In this document: positions 54,680-64,000 of the stretch, piece by piece
Position numbering within the stretch: the first letter of the stretch is position 1
Layout of the letters: the number at the start of each line of letters is the position of its first letter
DNA from: Saussurea involucrata
Taxonomy: Eukaryota; Streptophyta; Magnoliopsida; Asterales; Asteraceae
Direction: 5' to 3'
DNA: 64,000 nucleotides
Assembly: GCA_033807775.1 (NCBI GenBank)
Contig: CM066320.1
Location: forward strand, 180,020,784 to 180,084,783
The notes under the pieces: generated by a model
What the model was told of the DNA's origin: nothing
Seen by the model: the letters and a program-made list of their open reading frames with translations, nothing else
The model's database searches: none
Made by a program: the position numbers and the translations under genes

Positions 54680-55237
54680 TGTTAAAGGAAAGGAGAAACA
54701 GAACACAGTAGAATGGAGAGAATGAATCGTAATTCTCATTAATCATAAGTCATTTATATAGGGATGGTTTACAAAGAGATAATCATGAGATACCAAGTTC
54801 TAATCTAACTCTAATGTGTATATCTCTATATCTATCTCTATCTCTAACTTTATCATTATCGTCTTATACTTTGACGATGACACATTTATCCTACAACACT
54901 CTCCCTTGTGCCGAGTCAAAGGAGTGAAGGTGCACAATTGTTGCCTCGTTAAAACCTTACGCCAAAATAAAAACCCAGTGGAAAAAATAAAAATATGACG
55001 AAGGAAAGAGTACAACGCACTAGCTTATTTCCAATACATAGACTTTTACTTTAGTCTAATTCTCTCTTAGATTCGTACATTAATCATGAGAGTTAAGAAA
55101 ACATGATGGTATATAAAATGTTGCCTCACTAAAACCTTACACCAAGAAACAAAACCCAATGGGAAAAATAAAACCTTGGTTGAAGGAAAGAGCACAACAT
55201 ACCAATATTACATATATAGTAGACTCCCCTTTTTGTC
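54680..55237 (-). repeat. Probable 3' LTR of G
   Basis: It starts on the plus strand as TGTTAAAGG. It carries two diverged copies of a block (54941-55020 and about 55120-55200, GTTGCCTCGTTAAAACCTTA type) that is commonly seen in Copia LTRs of dicots. The inner boundary is approximate, next to plus-strand CTCCCCCTGATTTG, which is the complement of a purine tract. Confidence 0.6.
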
Positions 55238-55259
55238 TACTACTCCCCCTGATTTGTGC

Positions 55260-56359
55260 ATTAATCAAAGGAGGTTTAAAACATTTCCATTTTAATACTT
55301 TCTACATGTTTCCCAAATATGGTTTTACGTATTGATTTGGTAAGCAAACATGTCACATTTTCCTCACATCTTATTCAGTTCACTTGAATCTTGAGGATAA
55401 TTGATTATATGAAAACTTAAGCAAAATATGCTTTGTGTTATAACCCTTGATATATCTTACTTTCATTTCTTCGATACATGATGTATTATTTTCATACATG
55501 CAAGTTGTATAGTGGTTAAACTCAAAATTACTAGTTCCTCTTATATGTGTAATGATAGTCCTTAATCATATACACTCTTGAATAGTCTCATGGAGAGTAA
55601 GATTGTTGATAATATAAGAAGATAGCTATTAAGGGTTTGCTTAGTTTATTTCCAAGCAATCGGCATGTTCCATATGATAATTCCTTATCCAGTTTGGGAA
55701 CAACCTAATATCAGCAAATATATACCAAGGCATTGTTTGGTGTTTTTCTATAAGAGCCAGTACTTTTGCCGCTCACAATCTAAGTAGGTATTGAAGTTTC
55801 ATTATCAATCCATTTATCTCCGTAGGGAAATTATAAGCCCACGTCAATGGTGCCAAAAGATTAATTTGAAATCATTCCAATGACGTTACGTTGGCGCTGA
55901 GCTAAATCTAGCTGACAAGTTCAGTGAGAAGTACAATATACGGTCAAGTGTATTATGTTGAGTACAATAATGCGCCTATTGTACTTAGGTATGGAATTCC
56001 AGCTCCTAACACCTATTCGTCCTCATTCTTTAGACGAAATGGATCTTTCCTTATATCCAACACTTTGATCGATCATGGGAGTGCTAATCGGATGCGCTTT
56101 GTCCATATTAGGTCGCCTGATCATTTTCTAGACATATGCGGATCGGTGGATTAATATTCCACAAACTCGGTGTCGTAGCTCAAGTATCTAGACAAAACCA
56201 AGTTTTCCCACGATCTTTCATCTCAAATTCAGATTTCAAGTAGCTTGTGTTTTCTCTTATTTCATCAAGAGTGTCTATTATGTTCATAACATCGACATAT
56301 AGAGCTACTATGAAAATATGGGACTTGTTTTCTTATATAAATACGCAAGGCCAAAAACT
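55260..56359 (-). pseudogene. G: remains of RT palm and RNase H
   Basis: Minus-strand translation recovers, with frameshifts, IFIVALYVDVMNIIDT and EFEMKDRGKTWFCLDT (RT palm and thumb), MDKAHPISTPM, and YIKGYNTKHILLKFSYNQL (RNase H). The RT catalytic YVDD has become YVDV. Multiple stops lie between these blocks. It is clearly dead. Confidence 0.8.
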
Positions 56360-57702
56360 TGACACGGGGTTTTAACACCCCGCGAATCTTACCGCAAGTG
56401 TACGGTGTCGAATCAAGTAATAACGTACGGAAGTACGAGTATCGAACCAAGGGAACTAGGAACTAAGTATCACAATTACTATAAGAACTATTAATTGAAC
56501 CGTCGAAATTGGAGGATTGGTTTTATAAACTAATTAATTGCAATAAATAAAATCAAATCAAACACAAGACAAACAGAACAGCTTTGTAAACTTTGATAGA
56601 GAGAAAAGTTGAGGGTTGGAAATCCTCAGGTTATACACTTGCAAACAATCGACTCAAAACAGTTACCAGTTAATCCCCTTAATGATTCCCAAATCTTTTA
56701 AGATCACCGTCGTTTTCTTTCGACTAACAACGGATTTTATTTTGAAAAGGGTAAGTTCAATCTCTCGATCTCACTTATGGATTCCAAAACACATTAAGTA
56801 CTCGATTTATGTTAAATTGGCTATATTTTATCTCTCGATATCAACCTAACGGTTTAAATGGGACTAAAGCTTACTCGGTATATTTCTATCACCTTTCGGA
56901 CTTTAGGTATGCAATTCCTAATTCTAAATAGCAACTAATTCTCCCGAACTCAGTTACTAACAACACGTCAATTGTAAATTGGCCAAATTCACAAAAGCAT
57001 TAAGAACAAAATCACATACTTCATTAATTAGGGAAAACTGATAAAAGTTCAATTCAATTCGTCACATGCTTACAAACCGAATTCATTCCAACCCCCAACA
57101 CGAACCGGTTAGTTCATGTCGGTGGTGGATTCAAACACAGGAGAAAAAGATGCACAAGTGTATGTAAACATGATTAATCATGAAAGATGAAATCGTAATA
57201 AAAGTGATGAAAACTCCCTCCTCTCGTGTTCGTCTCTACGTTCCGTGATGAATGTATCCGTGATCGGCTCTCTAACGTGGCTTCGAGGACTCCGAAAAAT
57301 CGCCCAAAGTCGCCCCTGAACTGCTCATGATCGTCTGTCGTAAGAATGATATCGAATAATGACCTAAACCCCGGATAAAATAGCTGAAAATCGCGAAACA
57401 GTGACTTACGTGACTTGCTGCGCGACTTGTAAGTCGCGTAACATGTCGCGCGTGTTCCAGATGTAGTGTGGGTCGAGTCCTGGTTCGGTCGCGGGTCTTG
57501 GTCTTGGCTTTTGGGCTCCCGTTAGGATTCGTTTTGACTCGTTTTGGGCTCTTTTTAGCTTCTTTCTCGAGAGATGCTGCCTTTTAGCTAACCTACATAA
57601 TTCACTAGATAAACAGTAAAATACACGCCTTTTTACTTGAATACAAGCCAATCTCGTTGGTGTGAGAACTGAAAATAACGCCAAAAAGTGGCGTTATCAA
57701 CA
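56360..57702 (-). repeat. 3' LTR of H
   Basis: 1343 bp; ends on the plus strand with GGCGTTATCAACA. It carries GCGACTTGTAAGTCGCG (57420-57436), a near-palindrome, followed by TGTCGCGCG. The minus-strand purine tract GGTTTGGGGT directly abuts it at 57703-57712. Confidence 0.88.
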
Positions 57703-58394
57703 ACCCCAAACCGAGCGTTGCTTGTCCCCAAGCAAATTAGCGATAAAATAGAATAAAAGCACACCGTGAATTTAGTAATGACCGCACAATTCCCAATCGG
57801 TACCAAGTGATGCATCGGTGATTTCCCATACCTGTGAATGTCTATCTCACTCTCGCCTCATTCTTATTTCGTTTGATCTATGACCTTCCATTGGGAGTTG
57901 AACTCGTTACTGTTCCGATTACGTTAAGGTTAGACTAAGTCCAAACATACTAGGGAAAAACATTTCGCCTTGACCCTACCTCACGGGATACTCTCTTTGC
58001 ACTCGAACCTAGGTTATCGCTCGTGTTGTCATGTTTAAGGAAGTTATGTACAAGAATACGCAATAATTGCATGACAACTCTATTGAAGACGCACAAATGT
58101 CCAAAAGTTTGATCTCAGAAAGAAATCAAATAGCAAGACATGGAATATCAGTAAAGGCAGTCGTAAACCGTAATCACATTTTCCAAAAGATCATCCAGGT
58201 CTTTACACGGGTTGTAATGGGGCTAGGGCTATGGTTGAGAAACGAAGGGTAAAATGGTTCAAAAATCCTCGGTGTGTCAATCTTTGGGAATTCCTGAACT
58301 CTCGTTGCTTCACATTTGCTTACTTGGCCCTTTTTGTCACTATTGGAGTCGCTCTGACTCTCTTATTTTGCAGCTCTAACTATTATCTAAATAA

Positions 58395-58457
<63 letters not shown>

Positions 58458-59953
58458 AGGGCAACATTGGCCCTCTTTTCTATTTCTTGGGTTACATTGA
58501 CCCAATTTATTCTCATGACTAGCCTGTTCTATTCTTTTCTGCTCTATCTTTCGTAGTTCATTACTGCCTTTGATTTACACACTTTCGGATAAAGGTTGGC
58601 TAAGGCTTATGGCTAAAGGTTTAACGGTGGGTTTAGAAGTAATTAGGGTGCGTATTTGGCTGCAAAGGGGGTTATGGATACACACAAGAGGTAAAAGGGA
58701 ATGATAGCTAAACACAGGGTTAAGACAAAGCACACAACGCCTGGAATCATATCTTAAGGTCCACACGATATGGTCTACTATACCCTTTCCTAATATCCCG
58801 ATGTTCGTCTTTGCTACTCGATACAATAATGTAGCGAGATCATTCTACATTCACGACAAGGAATTCGAAAAAGTGTATCAGAATTAGGTGTATGAATCCC
58901 TCGATATGAAAAACGTCTTTTAGGTTCAAAATCTCACTATCGGGTGGTCTCCACTAATGTCCCTAGTCATGTCCTTTCCCGGTCCTTCCCTAACGGTCAC
59001 GTCACTATCATAAGATTCTTCCCACAACGGTTGGTCTCAATCATTCAAAACAAAAATTTTAGCTATGTGATCTAGATACTCAGAAATGTAGGAAATCTAC
59101 GTGCATAAACTTGGGCCCGATTGGGCAACCCCAAACCTTACCCACACATTGTCCCCAATGTGCAAGAAAAGTTGTAGGTGATGTGACTCGAGTCATTGTG
59201 CAGTTATTACAGTTATCAAAAGGACGGGCAAGGCATTACATAGCAAGCAAAAAGAAATCCCAACTTTCTAAAATGGGTACCCCAAACCTAGGCTGTGGCC
59301 TAGGTTTGCCAATAAAAGCCAACCCCAAACCTCAGTGAAACCGAGGTTTGCACAGGGTTTAAAGAATTGAGTGTGTAGATGTGAAAAAGATAAGGCACCC
59401 CAAACCTAAGTAGAACTTAGGTTTGTTGCCTCTCGTTTAACTAATACTGAAACAACATCATACACCACTCATTAACATAAAGATTTAGAACATACCTGTT
59501 TTGCCCGGCCGGAGGATTCTTGACTGGTTGAGCATCAATCGGAGGAGACGAAGAGAACATGCAAAACAAAACAAAGAAAAACAAAGCACAAGACAGAATA
59601 CTGGAAAAGAAACATACAAAGCAAGAAAGGAATAAAAACTGCACGAAGAACAAAACGAAGCAACAGGGACTTACGCGGTTTAGCTCGCGACTTGCAAGTC
59701 GCGTGGCAAACCGCGTAACCCACTGTTTCAGAAAACCAACAGAGGGTCCCGCGGCTTGCTGCGCGGTATACAAACCGCGTGTAAAGCCGCGTATGTCCCT
59801 GTTTCAAAATATTTTTGGCTTTTTTCGGTTTTTCGATTTTTATGGCTTTTCGGAAATGAAAACACACGCAAAGTAAAAATAAAAGGAAACAAACCTTGGT
59901 GGGTTGCCTCCCACCCAGCGCCTTATTTAAAGTCGTGGCACGACTATGTGGGT
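57703..59953 (-). other. Non-coding 3' region of H
   Basis: 2.25 kb without significant ORF. It includes a TA microsatellite (58399-58454), a hairpin series with CCCCAAACC motifs (59107-59430) and GC-rich GCGACTTGCAAGTCGC palindromes near 59688 with related GCGCGG/CCGCGT words to 59790. Complete Athila elements would carry RT, integrase and an env-like frame here. Confidence 0.75.
59115..59424 (-). other. Series of hairpins next to PPT-like motifs
   Basis: Inverted repeats at 59115-59126 (GCCC/GGGC), 59145-59162 (CACATTG/CAATGTG), 59284-59307 (AAACCTAGG/CCTAGGTTT), 59327-59349 (AAACCTC/GAGGTTT) and 59402-59424 (AAACCTAAG/CTTAGGTTT). The last three each follow CCCC and share outer arms while inner pairs differ in a paired way. 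On the element's strand the right arms with flanks give GGTTTGGGG, like its own purine tract. Confidence 0.7.
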
Positions 59954-62233
59954 TCAGCTCGGCTCAGTATCCGCAGACTCGAATCGCCCACACTTGCGAT
60001 TCCCCGCGGATTGTTCCCTCTTTACTTGACCTTTACCATCTCTAGATCTGCACTGTCCACTCTCGAACATCTTGAAGTTTACTTTCTCGCCACCAACTCT
60101 GAATGTAATCTCTCCTTCCTCCATGTCTATTAATGCTCGACTCGTGGCCAGGAAGGACCTCCCCAAAATCAGCGGGACTTCCTCATCTTCATCTATGTCG
60201 ATGACCACGAAATCTACCGGGAAGTAGAACTTACCAACTTTGATCAGCATGTCTTCAATCACCCCGTATGGATACCTTATTGATCTGTCCGCGAGCTTGA
60301 GTGTCATGTATGTTGGGCTCACCTCTCCCAATCCGAGTTTCCTGAAAACAGATAACGGCATTAAATTAATACTCGCCCCTAAATCACATAACACTTTATT
60401 AAAACTAAGATCCCCAATTTGAATAGGGATTGAAAAACTCCCTGGGTCTTTGAGCTTCTGGGGAAGCTTATTCTGGAAGATGGCACTACACTCTTCAGTG
60501 AGTGTAACTGTGGATTGATGATCGATCGCCCTCTTTTTGGAAAGGATCTCTTTCATGAATTTCATGTAAGAGGGCATTTGGGTGAGAGCATCTACAAAAG
60601 GGATGTTGATCGTTAGCTTTTTAAATACTTCAATAAATTTAGAAAAATTGAACTGGTCCTTATTTGCTTTCAGCCTGCTCGGGTAAGGTACTCTCGGTAT
60701 TGCCGGCTTGACCGGTGGTGTCACTTCTTTCTTCTTCGGTTCACTTTCCTCGCTTTCTTCAGCTTCAACTTCCTTCACCTTCTCAACCTCTTTTTCCTCA
60801 GGCTCGACTTCCCTTGATGGCTTCCCATTCAGTTCTTTGCCATTTCTCAGATAGATGGCATTACAATTCTCTTGGTTCCTCTTTTCGGCCATGCTTGGAA
60901 ATGTGCCAGGTGGTCGGTTTTGTAGGGCCTCGGAGATCTGCCCTACTTGCCTCTCGAGGATCTTGATTGCAGCTGTATTCTGATCAGTTGTGGTTTTCAC
61001 CGTGTTCACAGTGCTTGCTAGCTCTCCAACCGTGCTGTCCATTTTCGACATGAACTTCATCATCATCTCCTCCAGCCCCGATTTCTTCTCTCCGGTTGGT
61101 TCTTCGTTTCTTTGATTAAAACCTGGAGGACGATAAGCATTATTAGCATTAGAAGAATTTGAAGAGTTAGAAAAATTACCTGGCTGTTGACCGGGTTGAC
61201 TCCACGAGAAATTTGGGTGCTTTTTCCACCCTTCGTTATACGTGTTGGAGAACGGGTCGTTCCTCGGCTGATGATTCCGGTTTTGCATATACTGGATTTG
61301 CTCGGGTGCTTCCGGAATTCCTCTATTCATCTGATTTGTGATGAATGCCAGTTGAGCTTTCAGTTCATTCAGCTCATTACTCTCTTGGACACTTGAAACT
61401 CGTCTTACCGCTGATCTCGGAGTGGAGAAACTATGTTCGGCCAAGTTCTCAATCAGCTCGCACGCTTCCTCATACGACTTGTCCATTAGTGCTCCACCCG
61501 CGGCAGCCGTGATGTCGTTCTTAAATTGCGGGTGGAGTCCACTGAAGAAGGTCTGGATGATGACCCAGCCCTGTAGCCCATGATGAGGACACTTCTTGAT
61601 CATGTCCTTATAACGCTCCCAAGCCTCATATAACGTTTCCTGATCCCATTGAGAAAAATGGGTGATCTCCGCCATTAGTTGGGCGGTTCTGCAGGGTGGG
61701 AAAAACTTTTGGAGGAAGGCTGCTTTCAAATGTGCCCAAGTAGTGATCTGATCTGACGGTAGGCCTTCTATCCATATTTCAGCTCGACCTTTTAATGAAA
61801 AACTGAACAGCCTCAGTTTGATTGCGTTCTCCTCCATCCCGTTGATCTTGAAGGTGCTACAAATGCGCTCGAAAGCCCGGAGATGAGCGTGAGGATCTTC
61901 GGTCGGTGCTCCTCCATATTGATTTTGCTGCACCATTACGATGGTGCTCGGCTTTATTTCGAAATAGTTAGCCGCAGTGGTAGGTGGTTGAATGCCTATC
62001 CGTGCGTCCGCCACATTAGGATCGGCAAATGACCGCATTGGAACTCTTTCCGGAGGTGGTGGTGGATTGTTGCGGCGAGGTGGAGGATCATTGCGCGGAG
62101 GTGGTCTCTCGTCGTCGGACATCTCGAATTTCAGATTCCTTTTGGCTTTCGCTTCCTTACGCAGCCGACGAGCGGTTCTTTCGATCTCCGGATCAAATTG
62201 TTCGATCTCTTTTCCTCGGGTCGTCCTTGGCAT
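59954..62233 (-). CDS. Athila-type Gag-protease polyprotein (759 aa)
   Basis: I use ATG 62233 (MPRTTRGKEIEQFDPE), the usual start of Athila Gag; the frame is open 30 codons further up, and a TTCTTTTCAG|G acceptor-like site lies just before. The order is: Arg/Pro-rich N-terminus; Retrotrans_gag domain at about residues 110-260 (DPHAHLRAFERICSTFKING, QWDQETLYEAWERYKDMIKK); Asn-rich linker; acidic KEV/EES stretch; then a retropepsin-type protease (VLCDLGASINLMP with DLGA as active site, and LILGRSFLATSRALIDMEEG). The ORF stops about 50 residues after the protease, where RT would follow in a full element. No internal stop. Gag-PR can form and mature particles but needs RT and integrase from a relative. 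Confidence 0.9.
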   Translation of the reverse strand: MPRTTRGKEIEQFDPEIERTARRLRKEAKAKRNLKFEMSDDERPPPRNDPPPRRNNPPPPPERVPMRSFADPNVADARIGIQPPTTAANYFEIKPSTIVMVQQNQYGGAPTEDPHAHLRAFERICSTFKINGMEENAIKLRLFSFSLKGRAEIWIEGLPSDQITTWAHLKAAFLQKFFPPCRTAQLMAEITHFSQWDQETLYEAWERYKDMIKKCPHHGLQGWVIIQTFFSGLHPQFKNDITAAAGGALMDKSYEEACELIENLAEHSFSTPRSAVRRVSSVQESNELNELKAQLAFITNQMNRGIPEAPEQIQYMQNRNHQPRNDPFSNTYNEGWKKHPNFSWSQPGQQPGNFSNSSNSSNANNAYRPPGFNQRNEEPTGEKKSGLEEMMMKFMSKMDSTVGELASTVNTVKTTTDQNTAAIKILERQVGQISEALQNRPPGTFPSMAEKRNQENCNAIYLRNGKELNGKPSREVEPEEKEVEKVKEVEAEESEESEPKKKEVTPPVKPAIPRVPYPSRLKANKDQFNFSKFIEVFKKLTINIPFVDALTQMPSYMKFMKEILSKKRAIDHQSTVTLTEECSAIFQNKLPQKLKDPGSFSIPIQIGDLSFNKVLCDLGASINLMPLSVFRKLGLGEVSPTYMTLKLADRSIRYPYGVIEDMLIKVGKFYFPVDFVVIDIDEDEEVPLILGRSFLATSRALIDMEEGEITFRVGGEKVNFKMFESGQCRSRDGKGQVKREQSAGNRKCGRFESADTEPS

Positions 62234-62367
62234 AAACCAAGTGGTACCTGAAAAGAAGACAGTAAAGTCAATAATCCGAAAACTGAAAGTGATGGAATAA
62301 TAACAAGAAAAGAAAATGTCCAATCTAATAGCGCGTATAGATGGTAGTGCTATTAGCTACAACTAGT

Positions 62368-62385
62368 TCCCCGGCAACGGCGCCA
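62368..62385 (-). promoter_or_regulatory. Primer binding site of H (tRNA-Asp type)
   Basis: TGGCGCCGTTGCCGGGGA on the minus strand, 6 nt after the 5' LTR end. It identifies the Athila/Tat group and the orientation. Confidence 0.92.
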
Positions 62386-62391
62386 AAAACT

Positions 62392-63722
62392 TGACACGGG
62401 GTTTTAACACCCCGCGAATCTTACCGCAAGTGTACGGTGTCGAATCAAGTAATAACGTATGGAAGTACGAGTATCGAACCAAGGGAACTAGGAACTAAGT
62501 ATCACAATTACTATAAGAACTATTAATTGAACTGTCGAAATTGGAGGATTGGTTTTATAAACTAATTAATTGCAATAAATAAAATCAAATCAAACACAAG
62601 ACAAACAAAACAGCTTTGTAAACTTTGATAGAGACAAAAGTTGAGGGTTGGAAATCCTCAGGTTATACACTTGCAAACAATCGACTCAAAACAGTTACCA
62701 GTTAATCCCCTTAATGATTCCCAAATCTTTTAAGATCACCGTCGTTTTCTTTCGACTAACAACGGATTTTATTTTGAAAAGGGTAAGTTCAATCTCTCGA
62801 TCTCACTTATGGATTCCAAAACACATTAAGTACTCGATTTATGTTAAATTGGCTAGATTTTATCTCTCGATATCAACCTAACGGTTTAAATGGGACTAAA
62901 GCTTACTCGGTATATTTCTATCACCTTTCGGACTTTAGGTATGCAATTCCTAATTCTAAATAGCAACTAATTCTCCCAAACTCAGTTACTAACAACACGT
63001 CAATTGTAAATTGGCCAAATTCACAAAAGCATTAAGAACAAAATCACATACTTCATTAATTAGGTAAAACTGATAAAAGTTCAATTCAATTCGTCACATG
63101 CTTACAAACCGAATTCATTCCAACCCCCAACACGAACCGGTTAGTTCATGTCGGTGGTGGATTCAAACACAGGAGAAAAAGATGCACAAGTGTATGTAAA
63201 CATGATTAATCGTGAAAGATGAAATCGTAATAAAAGTGATGAAAACTCCCTCCTCTCGTGTTCGTCTCTACGTTCCGTGATGAATGTATCCGTGAGCGGC
63301 TCTCTAACGTGGCTTTGAGGACTCCAAAAAATCGCCCAAAGTCGCCCCTGAACTGCTCCCGATCGTCTGCCGTAAGAATGATATCGAATAATGACCTAAA
63401 CCCCGGATAAAATAGCTGAAAATCGCGAAACAATGACTTACGCGACTTGCAAGTCGCGTAACATGTCGCGCGTGTTCCAGATGTAGTGTGGGTCGAGTCC
63501 TGGTTCGGTCGCGGGTCTTGGGCTTGGCTTTTGGGCTCCCGTTAGGCTTCGTTTTGACTCGTTTTGGGCTCTTTTTAGCTTCTTTCTCGAGAGATGCCGC
63601 CTTTTAGCTAACCTGCATAATTCACTAGATAAACCGTAAAATACACGCCTTTTTACTTGAATACAAGCCAATCTTGTTGGTGTGAGAACTGAAAATAACG
63701 CCAAAAAGTGGCGTTATCAACA
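62392..63722 (-). repeat. 5' LTR of H
   Basis: 1331 bp, from TGACACGGGG to GTTATCAACA on the plus strand. The palindrome GCGACTTGCAAGTCGC (63442-63457) is perfect here, while the other LTR carries one substitution and an insertion before it. Confidence 0.88.
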
Positions 63723-64000
63723 GTTCATCGTTCTTATTTATCATTTCCCAATCAAGTATTTACTCTGGCGGGTATACGACATCCGCATAGATTGCTTTAA
63801 TCTATAAAGTGAGTGTTTCAATTTTATTGTAAACGCATTTCGGGGTTTAGAGTTACTTGATATTGGTATAATGCCATCAAGAACTTTTATATATCTCTGA
63901 ATTTAGATGCCCATAGAGATATGTAGTAACTACATCGTTGAGCTGCAATTTCCAGTCCTTCGGAAACTACTTGGCTAATTTAATTAGCAGAATGTTGTCC
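63723..64000 (-). pseudogene. G: remains of the RT N-terminal part
   Basis: Minus-strand translation gives DVVTTYLYGHLNSEIYK, then with frameshifts TIKLKHSLYRLKQSMRM, a standard Copia RT stretch upstream of the palm. Stops and frameshifts are frequent. It continues beyond the window end. Confidence 0.8.

Larger units (their letters stand above)
56360..63722 (-). mobile_element. Element H: Athila-type retrotransposon encoding only Gag-protease
   Basis: 7363 bp on the minus strand with LTRs at 56360-57702 (3') and 62392-63722 (5'), TGTTGATAAC...GTGTCA. The PBS TGGCGCCGTTGCCGGGGA (minus, 62385-62368) is the tRNA-Asp type used by Athila/Tat elements. One intact Gag-PR ORF is present. RT, RNase H, integrase and env-like genes are absent; 2.2 kb of non-coding DNA lie before the 3' LTR. 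The LTRs differ by small indels (a 12-bp one near 57412) and scattered substitutions. No clear target duplication is visible (see findings). It is a non-autonomous Athila derivative inserted in G. Confidence 0.88.
54680..64000 (-). mobile_element. Element G: old, decayed Copia retrotransposon, minus strand, split by H
   Basis: G's own parts are 54680-56359 and 63723-64000; it continues past the window. Read on the minus strand it shows, in order, RT N-terminal part (63950-63730), insertion H, RT palm (56350-56190), post-RT region with MDKAHPISTPM (near 56110), RNase H residues (55600-55290), purine-rich tracts and the 3' LTR. Many stops and frameshifts occur in all domains. The left flank is AATAT; the matching duplication lies outside the window. 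Confidence 0.82.

Noticed and set aside
59559..59876. Lys/Asn-rich 105-codon plus-strand ORF
   Set aside because: Low-complexity reverse-strand reading of the non-coding 3' region of H.

Overview
The window is nuclear DNA of a flowering plant, and the evidence points to a eudicot. Two genes of the plant-specific S40/DUF584 senescence-regulator family frame it. Everything between is plant-type transposable elements: Copia, Tekay/Del-like chromovirus and Athila LTR elements primed by tRNA-Met or tRNA-Asp type PBSs, a Helitron, PIF/Harbinger, hAT-like and Mutator-like elements. The style of the polyproteins suggests an asterid, but I cannot fix the species. No rRNA, tRNA or CRISPR locus was seen.

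Layout. 1-105: last exon end of one S40 gene. 626-756: Tourist-like MITE. 1744-6702: very young Copia-type element that encodes Gag only (TTTTG target duplication, LTRs differing at one noticed base). 7420-8316: Mutator-like element holding a second Tourist-like MITE. 8708-35229: a Russian doll of Ty3/gypsy LTR elements. Outer solo LTR A (TATAA duplication) contains LTR B. B contains element C (11100-24111, GATAG duplication, no coding capacity) and element D (25456-34573, minus strand, GATTA duplication, broken chromovirus gag-pol). C's 5' LTR contains solo LTR E and a 395-bp filler from a D-like LTR. 35877-43260: broken Copia element F (ACAAC duplication), flanked by inverted copies of one MITE family. 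43722-44733: two hAT-like elements. 45586-51114: a 5.5-kb non-autonomous Helitron on the minus strand carrying one 218-codon gene. 51423-53322: a PIF/Harbinger element that keeps an intact two-exon Myb/SANT-type ORF1 but no transposase. 54253-54627: the second S40 gene. 54680-64000: an old minus-strand Copia (G), split by an Athila-type element H (56360-63722) that encodes an intact Gag-protease but no reverse transcriptase.

How it fits together. The intact retroelement ORFs belong to the two elements without RT (Gag-only Copia and Gag-PR Athila), which must borrow pol from partners. The elements in the window that do carry pol (D, F, G) are all broken by stops, frameshifts or deletions. The two S40 genes are probably an old tandem pair pushed about 54 kb apart by successive insertions.

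The most unusual signal is in the Ty3-type LTRs. All five families (A-E) contain what looks like an intron: a GTGAGTT donor, then a CTCACTAG-type stem-loop with a CTAAC/CTAAT branch point, then CAG|G. The stem-loop sits a near-constant 313-351 nt from the LTR end in four of the five. Separately, seven unrelated LTR families each carry their own perfect short palindrome 'word', often repeated.
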